DNA from: Nibribacter roseus
GTDB taxonomy: Bacteria; Bacteroidota; Bacteroidia; Cytophagales; Hymenobacteraceae
Length of the DNA stretch: 64,000 bases
Direction of reading: 5' to 3'
NCBI RefSeq assembly: GCF_042662225.1
Contig: NZ_JBHSYQ010000003.1
Span: forward strand, 1,612,001-1,676,000
Below, piece after piece: positions 11,501 to 19,491 of the stretch (within the stretch, counting starts at the first letter, position 1; every line of letters begins with the position of its first letter). The notes beneath the pieces were generated by a model. It saw nothing but the letters and a program-made list of their open reading frames with translations, made no database searches and was not told where the DNA came from. Both the position numbers and the translations under genes were made by a program.

Positions 11501-14500
11501 ATGGGCTAGTGCCTCCCGCTACTGAGCTGATGTTAATGCTGCCATTGCTACTGCCGCAGGTAGAGGAAGATACTGCCAACGTTAGATCAGAAGGTCCGGC
11601 AATGTCTTTTACCTCTATTTCCTCTGATGATAAGCAGCCTTTGGTATCTTTTACCATGATCAGGTACACACCCGCGCCCACTGTCATGAATGTGGCAGAT
11701 GATTGGAAATTAGTACCGTCTATGCTATAGAGATAAGGAGCGGTGCCTCCTGTTACTCCTTTTACTGTAATGGCTCCATTGGTATTGCCGCAGGTGCTGG
11801 CAGTAGCTGTAACCGTAAACGCAGGCCCAGCAGTGTTGCTCACCGATACGCCTTTGCTGTAAGTGCAGCCCTTCGCATCCCGAACACTGATGGTGTGTGT
11901 GCCAGCTAATAAACCAGTAAATGTAGAGTTGCTTTGGAAGACACCGCCATCAATGCTGTACTGATAGGGAGCGGTGCCACCGGTAACAGTTCCAACAGTG
12001 ATGGTTCCATCATTGCGCCCGCAAGAAGTTTCAGTGGTGGAGAACGTAAAGGCAGTTGGCACATTTTGCCCTACCGTTACTTGTGTAGAAACAAGGCATC
12101 CATTGGCATCTTTGGCGGTGATGGTGTATGTGCCTGAAGATATACCTGCATAAATGATTTCTGTCTGAAAGTTTGTATTGCCTATGGAGTAGGTGTAAGG
12201 AGCAGTGCCGCCTGTCACGCCGGAGATTGAAATACTTCCGTCGTTATTTAAACAGCTGGCAGAACTAGAAACTGCTGTGATAGCTGATGGGCCTGGAACA
12301 TCTCGTACGGCAACCTGCTGAGCAAATGTGCAGGCATTGGCATCTTTAACATAAATGGTATAGGTGCCAGCAGCCAGTTCAGTAAAGGTGGCGGAAGCTT
12401 GGAAATTTACCCCGTCTTTACTGTAGCTGTAAGGCGCTGTGCCACCCGTAACGCTATTCACGCTCAAGGCACCGTTGCTTCTTCCGCAAGAGGAGGAAAC
12501 AGTGGTGGAAGCCAGTGCGGTTGGGCCAGACAGGTTTTCTACTCTTACTTTCTTTGTAAAGGAACAGCCATTCGCATCTTTTACTGTAACAGTGTGCTCT
12601 CCTGCCGGAACTCCCGTATAGGTGGCATTCGTTTGGAATTCTTGTCCGTTGAGCGAGTAGGTGTAGGGTGCCATTCCTCCGCTTACCCCTTCCACTTTGA
12701 TAGACCCGTTGCTGGCACCGCAGGTGGAAGCTTGGTTTGACATAGCAATGTCACGTGGCCCAGCCTGATCTGTTACCTCAATGGTTTTCGAAAAGAGGCA
12801 GCCATTGGCATCTTTCACCAAGATAGAATATGTGCCGGCGATGAGGTTCTCAAAGGTGGCTGAAGCCTGAAACTGAACTCCGTCTTTGCTATAGGTAAAG
12901 GGAGCAGTTCCGCCATTGACAGATTCAATCATCACCCTGCCGTTACTGGCGCCGCAAGTTGAGGCAACGACAGTGGATTCTACACCTTGAGGGCCTGCCA
13001 CATCTTCAATAACAACTAATTTTGTATATGTGCAACCGTTGGCGTCTTTAATTGCCACTGTGTGCTGGCCTGCCTGTAACTGATTGAATGTAGCGGAAGT
13101 TTGATAGTTCGTTCCGTCAAGGCTATAGGTATAAGGAGAAGTTCCGCCTGTTACCTCTGTTACTGTTAGCGCTGCATTGCTGTAACCACAGGTAGAAGAG
13201 CTGGTGGAAACATTTGCCTCAGTAGGGCCAGCTACATTGTTTAAAACTACTGATTTAGTAAACGTACAGCCTTTTGCATCTTTCACCGTGATGGTGTAGG
13301 TGCCGGCGGCTAGACTGCTGAAAGTGCTGGAGGCTTGAAAATTTATGCCGTCTTGGCTGTAGTAATAAGGAGCCGTGCCTCCGGTAACTGAAACAACAGT
13401 AAAAGTGCCATTGTTGCGGCCACAGGTAGATGCTACTGTAGAAGTGGTAAAGCCGGTAGGTACGTTCTTTTTAACAACAACAGCCGTGGTAACTAAACAA
13501 CCGTTGGCATCTTTTGCAGTAACGGTGTAGTTGCCGGAAGCAAGGACTGTAAAAGCGGTTCCGGTTTGGAAAGCAGTACCATCTATGGAATAGGAATAAG
13601 GAGCAGAGCCACCCGTTACTCCTGTCACTTTTATTTCCCCGTCATTGTTCAGGCAGCTGGCAGATGCAGTAGAGGCCGTTACTGCTGTTGGGCCAGCTAT
13701 GTCAGATAACCTTACTTCTTTGGCATAAACACAACCGTTGGCGTCTTTCACAGTGAACATGTAAGATCCTGCTTTTAGGGAAGTGAAAGTGGCAGAAGCC
13801 TGAAAGTGGATGCCATCTTTGCTGTAACTAAAAGGAGCTGTCCCGCCAGAAACATTACCGATGTTAATGGAGCCATTGTTGCCGCCGCAGGTTGATGGAG
13901 TGAGGCTGGCGGTAAAACCCGATGGCCCTGCCACGTCCCTAACAGAAACCTGGCGGGTAATGGTACAGCCGTTCGCATCTTTTACGGTGACAGTATAAGT
14001 GCCCGCAGACAGACCTGCTAAAGTAGCCGATGCCTGAAAAGTAGTGCCATTGGTGCTGTAGGAGTAAGGGGCTGTGCCACCTATTACAGACGTGACGGTA
14101 ACGCTTCCATTACTGGAGCCACAGGTAGATGAAGCGGCTGTTAAACTTATCTCAGTAGGGCCTGCAATGTTCTCCAGTAAAACTGTTTTAACAAAAGTAC
14201 ACCCATTGGCGTCCTTGATAGTTAGTAAATGTTGCCCAGCGGATAACCCGGAAAAAGAAGCAGAGCTTTGAAAGGCAGCTCCGTTTAGACTGTAGGTATA
14301 TGGTGCCGTTCCGCCAGTGACGCTAGCTACTGCTATAGTTCCGTTTTTGGTTCCGCAAGTAGTGGCTTTAGTAGTGAGGGCAGCGTCTGAAGGGCCAGCA
14401 ATATTGTTAACTGTAAAAGCCTTGGAGAAACTACAGCCGTTGGTGTCTCTGACAGTAATAGAATAAGTGCCTGCTGCTAAAGCCTGGAAAGAGGAAGCTG

Positions 14501-16760
14501 TCTGGAATGCTCCTCCGTTCAAACTATAGGTATAGGGCGCAGTACCACCAGTAGCGGCAATGCTTAGCGTTCCGTTGCTGTTTCCGCAAGTAGAAGACGT
14601 AATGGAGGCAGTGAGGTCAGAAGGACCAGCTATGTTACCAATGACTATGGAGCGGGAGGTGATACAACCGTTCGCATCTTTCACTGTGATCGTATAAGTG
14701 CCGGCGGCAAGCGCTGTGAAAGTGCCCGTCTCCTGAAAAGAAACGCCGTCCTTACTGTAGGTGAAAGGTGCAGTTCCGCCTGTCACTGAGGTGACGGTGA
14801 TGCCGCCATTGCTAGCGCCACAGGTGCTGGAAGAAGTGTTGAAAGCGAAGGTAGTGGGACCTGGTGCACTGCCCACCACTACTGTTTTGGTGAAGAGGCA
14901 GCCGTTCGCATCTTTCACTGTAATAGTATAAGACCCAGAGGCTACTCCGGAAAAAGTATTAGTGCTTTGGAAAGTTACGCCGTCTTTGCTGTAAGTAAAG
15001 GGTGCCTGGCCATTTATAACGTTAGAAACAGTAATGCTTCCGTTGCTGTTGCCGCAAGTAGTACTGGTGGTGGAAGTGGTAAAACCGGTAGGGCCCGAAA
15101 TATTTTGTAAAATATACGTGTTGCTGTACACGCAGCCATTGGCGTCTTTCACGCTGATGGAGTAGGTGCCAGCAGAAAGAGCGGTATAACTAGTGGCACT
15201 TTTGAATTCTGAGCCATTCAAGCTGTACAAATAAGGAGCTCGTCCTCCGGTAACACCATTTATTTGCAGTGAACCATTGCTGTTACCACAGGTAGAAGGG
15301 GTGGAGGTGATTGTAACAGCTGATGGGCCTGCTTCCTCGCTTACTGTAAATGATTTCTGAATTGAGCATCCTTTCGCATCGGTAGCGGTCACTGTATAAG
15401 TGCCGGCAGCTTTGTTTGAAACAGTAGCAGTGGTTTCGCCGGTGTTCCATTGATAGGTGATAGGCGCCTGCCCTCCTGTAGTTGCAGCTGTGATGGTGGC
15501 CGTAGAGCCTGCGCAAATAACTGCTGGGCCTGTGAAGGTAAGGTTAAATTGGTAAAAGGAAATCAGTACTTCATCTGAAATAGGGGAGCAGGTGCCGTTG
15601 ACAGTGGTTGTGAGGGTAAGTTTTACCTTGCCTGCCGCCAATTCACTGGCAGTAGGGGTGTAGGTGGCGTTCAATGAAGTGTTATTTGGGGAGAAAGAAC
15701 CTGCACCCCCACTCCAGATGCCGCCAGTGGCAGCCGTAACAGAACCTGTTAACGACACTGGGCTTGTGGTACAAATTAATTGGTCTGGACCTGCATTCAC
15801 TGACAAATCTGTGACAACCGTAACAGAAGCCTCAAACTTTTTACAGTTAGGGTAGTTTTCAGTTCTAACTTCGAGAAAATATTCACCTACCGTAGGAGCT
15901 ATATAGTTTTTTGTAGTGGCCAATAGCTGCCCACTTTTATTTGTCCAGAAGTAGCTGAAGTTTCCGCTGCCGCCAGTAACATTTCCGGTTAACTCAACGC
16001 CTGTTGAGCCGGGGCAAATAATGGCAGGGGTGGGGCTGATAGAAACTATTGGGGCAGGGAAAAAGTAAACCCGCACCGTGTCACAAAAAGGGAGATCTGA
16101 GCAGGGTGAAGCTACTGAACTACCGCACACCACGTAGTCAACAAACGCAGGAGCGTTGTCGTCTGGGGTTATGGTTGGGGTAGCGCAACCTGAGGTGCAA
16201 CTCAAATACTTGTTGTAGGCACCGCCGCCTGTTATATCTGTCCAGGTGATGGATGCTTCTTCAAACGCTATGGGAGCCTGTAAAACAGAAGAACATCCAC
16301 CTGAAATTTTTACGTCTGGGACAGGAGTAAAAGCGGCAATGGACTTTACCTGAAAGCTATTACTGGCACCGCCAGGCATGCAAATGGTGAGCACATGGGG
16401 GCCAACACCAGATACGCAGATGGGTTGCCCTACTGGTACGGGTGGTCCGCAATCTATCTGATAGGCCATGGCGCCGGAAGGTACTGGTCCGCCCGTAATG
16501 CTGAACTCCAGCCCTCCCGCATTTTTGTCAAGGGTTATGTTGAACTGAATGCAGTTTTCGTTGCCTTTAGCGCCACAAATGCTGCCATTGCGGCTTAGAT
16601 CTCCTGAATTCCAGATGCCATTGGGTTGACCTGTAAGGTTAACTTCATGTACCGGTACACTGTTCCCTTGCGCATGCAATTGCAATGGAGCCATATAAAG
16701 CATCCAAAGTAGGAGGAGAGGAAATGCGTAAGTTATTTTTTGAGTAAAGGTTCTTTCCAT
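5505..16760 (-). CDS. Giant SprB-repeat cell-surface adhesin with type B T9SS sorting domain
   Basis: About 3751 residues from the ATG at 16760. A longer frame from a TTG at 16823 only adds residues before an excellent signal peptide (MERTFTQKITYAFPLLLLWM, cut after LHAQ). Residues ~32-475 are Ig/PKD-like beta domains. Residues ~478-3600 are about 40 SprB repeats of ~76-78 residues, each with an STCGxxNG start, a GGTAPYxYS middle and a VKDANGC end, so about two Cys per repeat. The last ~85 residues (FSPNGDGLNDLW, YNRWG, WDGTYNG, PNGTYYC) are the gliding-motility-associated C-terminal domain (TIGR04131 type), which directs secretion by the T9SS without cleavage to LPS-type anchoring of type A. 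SprB-like proteins are mobile adhesins for gliding; motility in this host is inference. Operon with the PorP/SprF gene. Confidence 0.95.
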   Translation of the reverse strand: MERTFTQKITYAFPLLLLWMLYMAPLQLHAQGNSVPVHEVNLTGQPNGIWNSGDLSRNGSICGAKGNENCIQFNITLDKNAGGLEFSITGGPVPSGAMAYQIDCGPPVPVGQPICVSGVGPHVLTICMPGGASNSFQVKSIAAFTPVPDVKISGGCSSVLQAPIAFEEASITWTDITGGGAYNKYLSCTSGCATPTITPDDNAPAFVDYVVCGSSVASPCSDLPFCDTVRVYFFPAPIVSISPTPAIICPGSTGVELTGNVTGGSGNFSYFWTNKSGQLLATTKNYIAPTVGEYFLEVRTENYPNCKKFEASVTVVTDLSVNAGPDQLICTTSPVSLTGSVTAATGGIWSGGAGSFSPNNTSLNATYTPTASELAAGKVKLTLTTTVNGTCSPISDEVLISFYQFNLTFTGPAVICAGSTATITAATTGGQAPITYQWNTGETTATVSNKAAGTYTVTATDAKGCSIQKSFTVSEEAGPSAVTITSTPSTCGNSNGSLQINGVTGGRAPYLYSLNGSEFKSATSYTALSAGTYSISVKDANGCVYSNTYILQNISGPTGFTTSTTSTTCGNSNGSITVSNVINGQAPFTYSKDGVTFQSTNTFSGVASGSYTITVKDANGCLFTKTVVVGSAPGPTTFAFNTSSSTCGASNGGITVTSVTGGTAPFTYSKDGVSFQETGTFTALAAGTYTITVKDANGCITSRSIVIGNIAGPSDLTASITSSTCGNSNGTLSIAATGGTAPYTYSLNGGAFQTASSFQALAAGTYSITVRDTNGCSFSKAFTVNNIAGPSDAALTTKATTCGTKNGTIAVASVTGGTAPYTYSLNGAAFQSSASFSGLSAGQHLLTIKDANGCTFVKTVLLENIAGPTEISLTAASSTCGSSNGSVTVTSVIGGTAPYSYSTNGTTFQASATLAGLSAGTYTVTVKDANGCTITRQVSVRDVAGPSGFTASLTPSTCGGNNGSINIGNVSGGTAPFSYSKDGIHFQASATFTSLKAGSYMFTVKDANGCVYAKEVRLSDIAGPTAVTASTASASCLNNDGEIKVTGVTGGSAPYSYSIDGTAFQTGTAFTVLASGNYTVTAKDANGCLVTTAVVVKKNVPTGFTTSTVASTCGRNNGTFTVVSVTGGTAPYYYSQDGINFQASSTFSSLAAGTYTITVKDAKGCTFTKSVVLNNVAGPTEANVSTSSSTCGYSNAALTVTEVTGGTSPYTYSLDGTNYQTSATFNQLQAGQHTVAIKDANGCTYTKLVVIEDVAGPQGVESTVVASTCGASNGRVMIESVNGGTAPFTYSKDGVQFQASATFENLIAGTYSILVKDANGCLFSKTIEVTDQAGPRDIAMSNQASTCGASNGSIKVEGVSGGMAPYTYSLNGQEFQTNATYTGVPAGEHTVTVKDANGCSFTKKVRVENLSGPTALASTTVSSSCGRSNGALSVNSVTGGTAPYSYSKDGVNFQASATFTELAAGTYTIYVKDANACTFAQQVAVRDVPGPSAITAVSSSASCLNNDGSISISGVTGGTAPYTYSIGNTNFQTEIIYAGISSGTYTITAKDANGCLVSTQVTVGQNVPTAFTFSTTETSCGRNDGTITVGTVTGGTAPYQYSIDGGVFQSNSTFTGLLAGTHTISVRDAKGCTYSKGVSVSNTAGPAFTVTATASTCGNTNGAITVKGVTGGTAPYLYSIDGTNFQSSATFMTVGAGVYLIMVKDTKGCLSSEEIEVKDIAGPSDLTLAVSSSTCGSSNGSINISSVAGGTSPYTYSINGAAFQNSAAFTSLPAGNHTITVKDANGCTFNKEVQLENIYGPTDLALATAASTCGASNGTITVRGVTGGVAPYSFALNGGSFQSSTAFAPITAGEHTVTVKDANGCVFTKKATVTNVAGPTDLTAEISASICGNSNGALTLTKITGGTAPYSYSRDGVNFQPSPTFTALAAGTHTLFVKDANGCTFNKSFVINNINGPAAVTASSSPATCADNDGSIIVDTVTGGTAPFVYSLDGVTFQEYNRFTALSSGTYTVTAKDTNGCLVTASVKVSKNIPTAFDATTVASTCGNSNGSITILNITGGTSPYSYSLDGKNFQSSATLTGLVASTYTITVKDANGCTFAGQIQITNTPGPQDFTSSVQASTCGNSNGSISIRNVDGGTVPFTYSLNGTVFQNSSTFTGLRSGTFTVTVKDANGCSFVKQVLLEDIAGPTEVRIASKPAICGTNGQLEVREVTGGTAPFSYSVDGVQFQSSASFSALAANTYTLTVKDANGCTFSQTAEVEYVTGPAALTLTSSPSTCGGANGGITVNGVNGGTAPYTYSIDGVNFQTSVTFTALAANTYQVYVKDANGCTYTQKAEVSNIAGPTTMTTAAQPANCTNSDGSITVSNVTGGTAPFTYSINGSTYQESGSFSGLAAGLYTVTVKDANGCQFASGVRVGQNAPTAFTVSTTETRCGNSDGTITILSVTGGTGPYTYSQDGQRFQASATFQNLSAGSHIITVKDANGCTYSKAVAVNNVAGPAFTATVVPSTCGNSNGKITIAETRGGTAPYSFSIDGVHFQTSATFTALTAATYSITVKDSTGCMSTEVVVIEDKAGPTDFIVSAQASTCGSANGQLQVATVTGGTAPYTYSINGSVFQDAIVFTALTAGTYTITVKDANGCTFSKQASVNDIASPAGLELASTTATCGSNNGTVMVTTVKGGTAPFTFSLDGKEFKDETTFTAVTAGKHVVTVRDANGCTYAETVTVTDVTGPTGITVSTQPSTCGGNNGSLTVELVTGGVAPYTYSINGGPFQHSTSFPALQAGTHTLSVKDGNGCTFSKEMLLQDLAGPTAATVDTTPASCSDRDGAITVKEVSGGSAPYAYSLDGLSFQSSASFTGLASGTYSVTVQDANGCLTTEVATVAKTAPSAFTTSVAPSTCGNGNGSISITTINGGTAPYKYSIDGSTFTSSASFDNLSAGTYKVTVLDAKGCEFADQVQVKDLKGIESVAAAVTGTTCNNSNGTVTVTAVIGGTAPYTYSKDGVNFQSSAFYSGLTAGAYAITVKDANGCTYSTEVTISGTEGPTDITLTQLSSSCGQANGQITVTNVVAGVAPYTYSKDGVNFQETGTFTALTAGSYTIVVKDSNGCTYSKSIEVESISGPTDFAYTTTASTCGNRNGSISIGEISGGTAPFIYSLNGAAFQSQTTFNEVAEGLHTLTVKDASGCTITKEVSVSNLAGVTAITTSTTPATCSEKGSFKVTSTTGGKAPYAYSLDGVSYQTSSTFTVLSPQAYQVFVKDANGCVFTSSVTVTENKITKATLSSVSANCAQNNGSINVESVTGGTLPLAYSINGISFQSAAVFSNLGTGNYTITIKDAAGCTFTQSHEVKGSGGAESFTLTNTDATCGTNNGTIIVSQISGGRSPYTFSIDGSNFQTNPEFTRLASGKHVVTVKDAAGCVKTKEINLGNSSAITGVIFTTQAAGCSQTTGQVVVKEVTGGTAPYTYSTDGTRFSASATLTGLAPGTYQLTVKDANNCTYSTSVLIKKVESKIALVQDALCSGQANGSISVTTKGGEGKAEFSIDNGRTFLKDSVFTNLAGGSYQVLVRFSPECTVNLGTVEIKEPKPIQVKVTALSNTVAASSTGSAAVTFVGGGTAPYTYQLDKGRFTTDSVFHNLSEGTHLLVVKDKNGCTTEVNFTIEASQDFEIPTGFSPNGDGLNDLWEIKNISTLYPNCKITVYNRWGSPVFESKGYRKPWDGTYNGQPLPNGTYYCTIDLGNAQPLLKKSITIMR
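5900..15330 (-). repeat. Array of about 40 in-gene SprB repeats (~230 bp each)
   Basis: Coding tandem repeats inside the giant adhesin gene. Units have diverged at the DNA level. Units with the linker NVPT/NIPT/NAPT/TAPS, preceded by a variant CxxxDG start, recur about every 5-6 units (units 8, 14, 20, 25 and 31 by my count). This suggests growth by duplication of multi-unit blocks. Confidence 0.8.
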
Positions 16761-17645
16761 ATGCGAAGAGTTTTTGATCCTGTTCAAATCTGTAATGAGG
16801 TGCGCTGAAAGATTACCATTCAAGGCTGAGCGCGCGTAGTAGAATCAGGTGGAGCCGCTTCTGAATTAATTCTTCTGTTGCTAAAGTTGACTTATAGACT
16901 AAGCAAACTCGGGGGTGTTTGAGAATAGTCATATTTGTTCAAGATAAAATTTTATAACAAACAGTTAAATTGTATTATTTATAATAAGTCATGTAACTAT
17001 AATGATTTATAGAGATAACTTGATATTTGATTAGTTATATAAATTATGTTATCATAGTATTTGTAGTTATAAATTTGTCTTATAATATAGGCTATAAACA
17101 CTGTTTTTAAGTCTTATTTGCCTGTTTCTGATAAATATAAGTACTAATTTAAATATAGACCTATATATTTTATTAAATTTATTTAGCACCCATTGCTCTT
17201 ATGTTAAATAAGAAAAAACTTAGAAAGAGGCTTATTGGTTAATGGTGTGGGTTCTTTGATAAGTTATGTAAAGTACAATGAAATGTAAAAGGGTTAAGTA
17301 AAAGGATAAGAGTAAGTTGGGTGTAGTTTTTTTGACAGAGGGAAGTAGAGGGCAAATAAAAAGGCGGATTTTTAACTTCGGGAAAAAGATACTTAACCAA
17401 AGTGTATTAAGCTCTACAATTCTCTGCCAGAAGCTTACAATTAAAAAAGACCTGAACAGAAGAAACGATTTAAACTGAATTTCGTATGATTTCTTCCCTG
17501 CTGATTCTTTAATGGAAAACTAGCGTAAGTTTTAGGTGGTGAAGAACTTTTTTGGATGCCAACTGGAATCCTTTATATTTAATACTTCATTCCTAAACAT
17601 CTGCTAATTGGCAGGTCTACTACCTAACCTATTCCACCTATTCCT
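16761..17645. other. AT-rich intergenic region upstream of the giant adhesin
   Basis: About 885 bp between the divergent adhesin and DUF3050 genes. Positions ~16930-17220 are extremely A/T rich, with many short T and A runs. I found no convincing gene, no copy of the 36-bp repeat and no clear TAnnTTTG box. It presumably holds the promoters of both genes and may be curved DNA or a silencer target. Confidence 0.5.
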
Positions 17646-18437
17646 ATGCCCATTAATCAAGAAAAAATTCAGTGGCTTAAAAAGGAGCTTCAACCGTACC
17701 GCAAAGAGTTGATGGAGCACCCGCTGTATGAAAACCTGTATGATCTGGCTGACCTTCGGGTGTTCATGGAGCATCATGTTTTTGCGGTCTGGGACTTTAT
17801 GAGCCTGCTCAAAAGCCTGCAGCGCTACCTTACCTGCGTAGAAGTTCCCTGGACCCCCCACGGAAACCCCGCCAACCGCCGCTTGATTAATGAGATTGTG
17901 CTGGAAGAGGAAACCGATGTAGATGTTGATGGGCAGCCAATCAGCCATTTTGAATTGTACATGAGGGCTATGGAGGAATGTGGTGCCAACACAAAACTTA
18001 TGCATGATTTTATGGATGGGTTGCAGCATGGCAAAGCCGTTTATACGCAACTGGAGAATCTGCCAGTTCCGGCATCGGTGCAGGACTTTGTAAAGCATAC
18101 CTTCCAAATCATACAAAGTGGGCAGCCGCACCGTATTGCTGCCGCCTTCACTTTTGGCCGTGAAGACGTAATTCCTGATATGTTCCGGTGTCTGGTTGGT
18201 GACATTGGCCGCCGTTACCCTGGCACGTTAGATACTTTCCAGTATTACATGGACCGCCACATTCAGCTAGACGATGAGGTGCATTCCCCGCTGGCCATGC
18301 AAATGGTGTCTGTTTTGTGCGGAGACGATGAGCAGAAATGGCAGGAATGCCGCGAAGAGGCGGTAGCCTGCCACAAAATGCGCCTGCACCTTTGGGATAG
18401 TATACTGGCTAGTTTTCAACGTAGAGCCGCAAGTTAA
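17646..18437 (+). CDS. DUF3050 domain-containing protein
   Basis: 263 residues covering the full DUF3050 family, alpha-helical proteins related to the heme-oxygenase-like fold. Typical pieces are MEHHVFAVWDFMSLLK near the N-terminus, VPWTPHGNP, EIVLEEETD and PDMFRCLV. The His and Glu residues in these motifs could bind metal, as in heme-oxygenase-like diiron proteins, but this is inference. No signal peptide, so cytoplasmic. It stands alone upstream of two small hypotheticals on the same strand. Physiological role unknown. Confidence 0.85.
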   Translation: MPINQEKIQWLKKELQPYRKELMEHPLYENLYDLADLRVFMEHHVFAVWDFMSLLKSLQRYLTCVEVPWTPHGNPANRRLINEIVLEEETDVDVDGQPISHFELYMRAMEECGANTKLMHDFMDGLQHGKAVYTQLENLPVPASVQDFVKHTFQIIQSGQPHRIAAAFTFGREDVIPDMFRCLVGDIGRRYPGTLDTFQYYMDRHIQLDDEVHSPLAMQMVSVLCGDDEQKWQECREEAVACHKMRLHLWDSILASFQRRAAS

Positions 18438-18445
18438 ATCTTTTG

Positions 18446-18498
18446 CCATAGTCTTGTCGTACTGTAGAGGCACAGACCTTAACACGACAAGACTATGG
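18446..18498 (+). promoter_or_regulatory. Hairpin that encloses the start codon of the next gene
   Basis: Perfect 15-bp inverted repeat: CCATAGTCTTGTCGT at 18446-18460 and its complement at 18484-18498, with a 23-base loop. The right arm contains the ATG (18495-18497) of the following gene and any ribosome-binding site would lie in the loop or stem. It could be a translational switch or a terminator for the DUF3050 gene without a T run. Confidence 0.6.
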
Positions 18499-18797
18499 AT
18501 AACCTGAGCTCAAACAGCGAGAACATTGAAAATACTGGCTACCTCATCTTAAAAGCCTTCAAAGCCAAAGGCACCCAGGCAGAGGAAGTATTAGCCTGGA
18601 CTGATATTTACCCGTTTCTACATAAGGAAGACGAGAACTACCACTATAAAGACGTGCAAAAGCGCGCCGAAGAGCACTTGCGGAACCAAGGCTATGCTAC
18701 TCCAGACCCTGCCGGCCTGCGCCTGACCCCTGTCGGGTACCAGGCAGTACAGGAGCTTGATGATAAGGACTTAACACAAGGTTCACATACTGAATAA
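18495..18797 (+). CDS. Small hypothetical protein, possibly winged-helix-like
   Basis: 100 residues, no signal peptide or membrane segment. The middle (RAEEHLRNQGYATPDPAGLR, then LTPVGYQAVQEL) has the feel of a winged-helix end (helix, short beta wing, LTxxG motif) as seen in small transcriptional regulators, but I cannot assign a family. Its ATG lies inside the right arm of a 15-bp inverted repeat, so translation may be structure-controlled. The next gene begins 8 bases after its stop, suggesting co-transcription. Confidence 0.6.
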   Translation: MDNLSSNSENIENTGYLILKAFKAKGTQAEEVLAWTDIYPFLHKEDENYHYKDVQKRAEEHLRNQGYATPDPAGLRLTPVGYQAVQELDDKDLTQGSHTE

Positions 18798-18805
18798 GCA
18801 CGGTC

Positions 18806-19153
18806 ATGGAAACGTTTTGGAGGAGTTTTGGGAAAAAGGGGCGGAAAACGTTTAGCACGATTTTTTGCTGTGTAGCGGTAGGTGTGGGTGCTGCCTGTAC
18901 CTCGTCAAGAGACAATCCGGCGTTGGAAGAAACTGCACCCGTGCGTGTGTATAGAGCCACGCCTACGGTAGAGCAAATGAACCAGCAGTCTAGTACCGTC
19001 AACCGGAAAATAAACATAGAGGCCCAACCGCACGATGCGGCCATGCGCCCACCGGGTGAACGGACCCAGCGGGTATTGCCGAACCGTCAGCCTTTGTACG
19101 TTGACACCGTGAGTACCCGCCGCCCCCGCCCTGACACAACAAGACGTGAGTAA
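18806..19153 (+). CDS. Hypothetical lipoprotein
   Basis: 115 residues. A basic N-terminus (SFGKKGRKTF) is followed by a short hydrophobic stretch and the lipobox-like VGAAC, so the mature protein would begin at a lipidated Cys near residue 31. The remainder is low-complexity, Pro/Arg/Thr rich (RRPRPDTTRRE at the end) with no recognised domain. It lies 8 bases after the 100-residue gene and is followed by a strong terminator. Function unknown. Confidence 0.6.
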   Translation: METFWRSFGKKGRKTFSTIFCCVAVGVGAACTSSRDNPALEETAPVRVYRATPTVEQMNQQSSTVNRKINIEAQPHDAAMRPPGERTQRVLPNRQPLYVDTVSTRRPRPDTTRRE

Positions 19154-19159
19154 ACGGGC

Positions 19160-19195
19160 GTTTTTAGCCTGTTTTTTAAAAAGTAGCCTTAAAAC
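19160..19195. repeat. 36-bp palindromic repeat, copy 4
   Basis: GTTTTTAGCCTG ... TAGCCTTAAAAC; ends exactly where the terminator hairpin begins. Confidence 0.8.
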
Positions 19196-19242
19196 AGAAG
19201 CCATCTGTCATCAGTAATAATTGATGGCAGATGGCTTCTTTG
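19196..19242 (+). terminator. Intrinsic terminator after the small lipoprotein gene
   Basis: 18-bp arms (AGAAGCCATCTGTCATCA at 19196-19213 and near-perfect complement at 19222-19239, one mismatch) followed by TT. Confidence 0.85.
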
Positions 19243-19381
19243 CTTGGCAGGAATTTGTTAATGCTGCCATCTTGAATAGGTAGAGCAGTACTACAGCAGC
19301 CGTTGTGAATACTTCAGAGGCATCAAACGAATCTTTCAAAACATCATCTTCCAAAGCGGGAAAGTCAATAAGGCATTAGTT

Positions 19382-19417
19382 GTTTCTGGCCTCTTTTTAC
19401 AAAAACAGCCTGAAAAC
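19382..19417. repeat. 36-bp palindromic repeat, copy 5
   Basis: GTTTCTGGCCTC ... ACAGCCTGAAAAC, upstream of the metG promoter. Its centre (TTTACAAAA) suggests the reverse orientation. Confidence 0.75.
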
Positions 19418-19466
19418 GCTTTCATGATATCAAAGCGAGCTAAAGCCAAAGCTGTCTGCAATTCGC

Positions 19467-19474
19467 TATATTTG
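19467..19474 (+). promoter_or_regulatory. -7 box of the metG promoter
   Basis: TATATTTG matches TAnnTTTG exactly, 17 bases before the metG ATG. No clear TTG -33 box. Confidence 0.6.
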
Positions 19475-19491
19475 CGTTTTAAAGAAACAAC

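Noticed and set aside
6000..15900. Many open frames of 60-113 codons on the plus strand opposite the giant adhesin
   Set aside because: They are antisense shadows of a strongly periodic gene, share its repeat period and have no family similarity.
17604..18131. 175-codon open frame on the minus strand opposite the DUF3050 gene
   Set aside because: Antisense shadow; the plus-strand frame has full family motifs.
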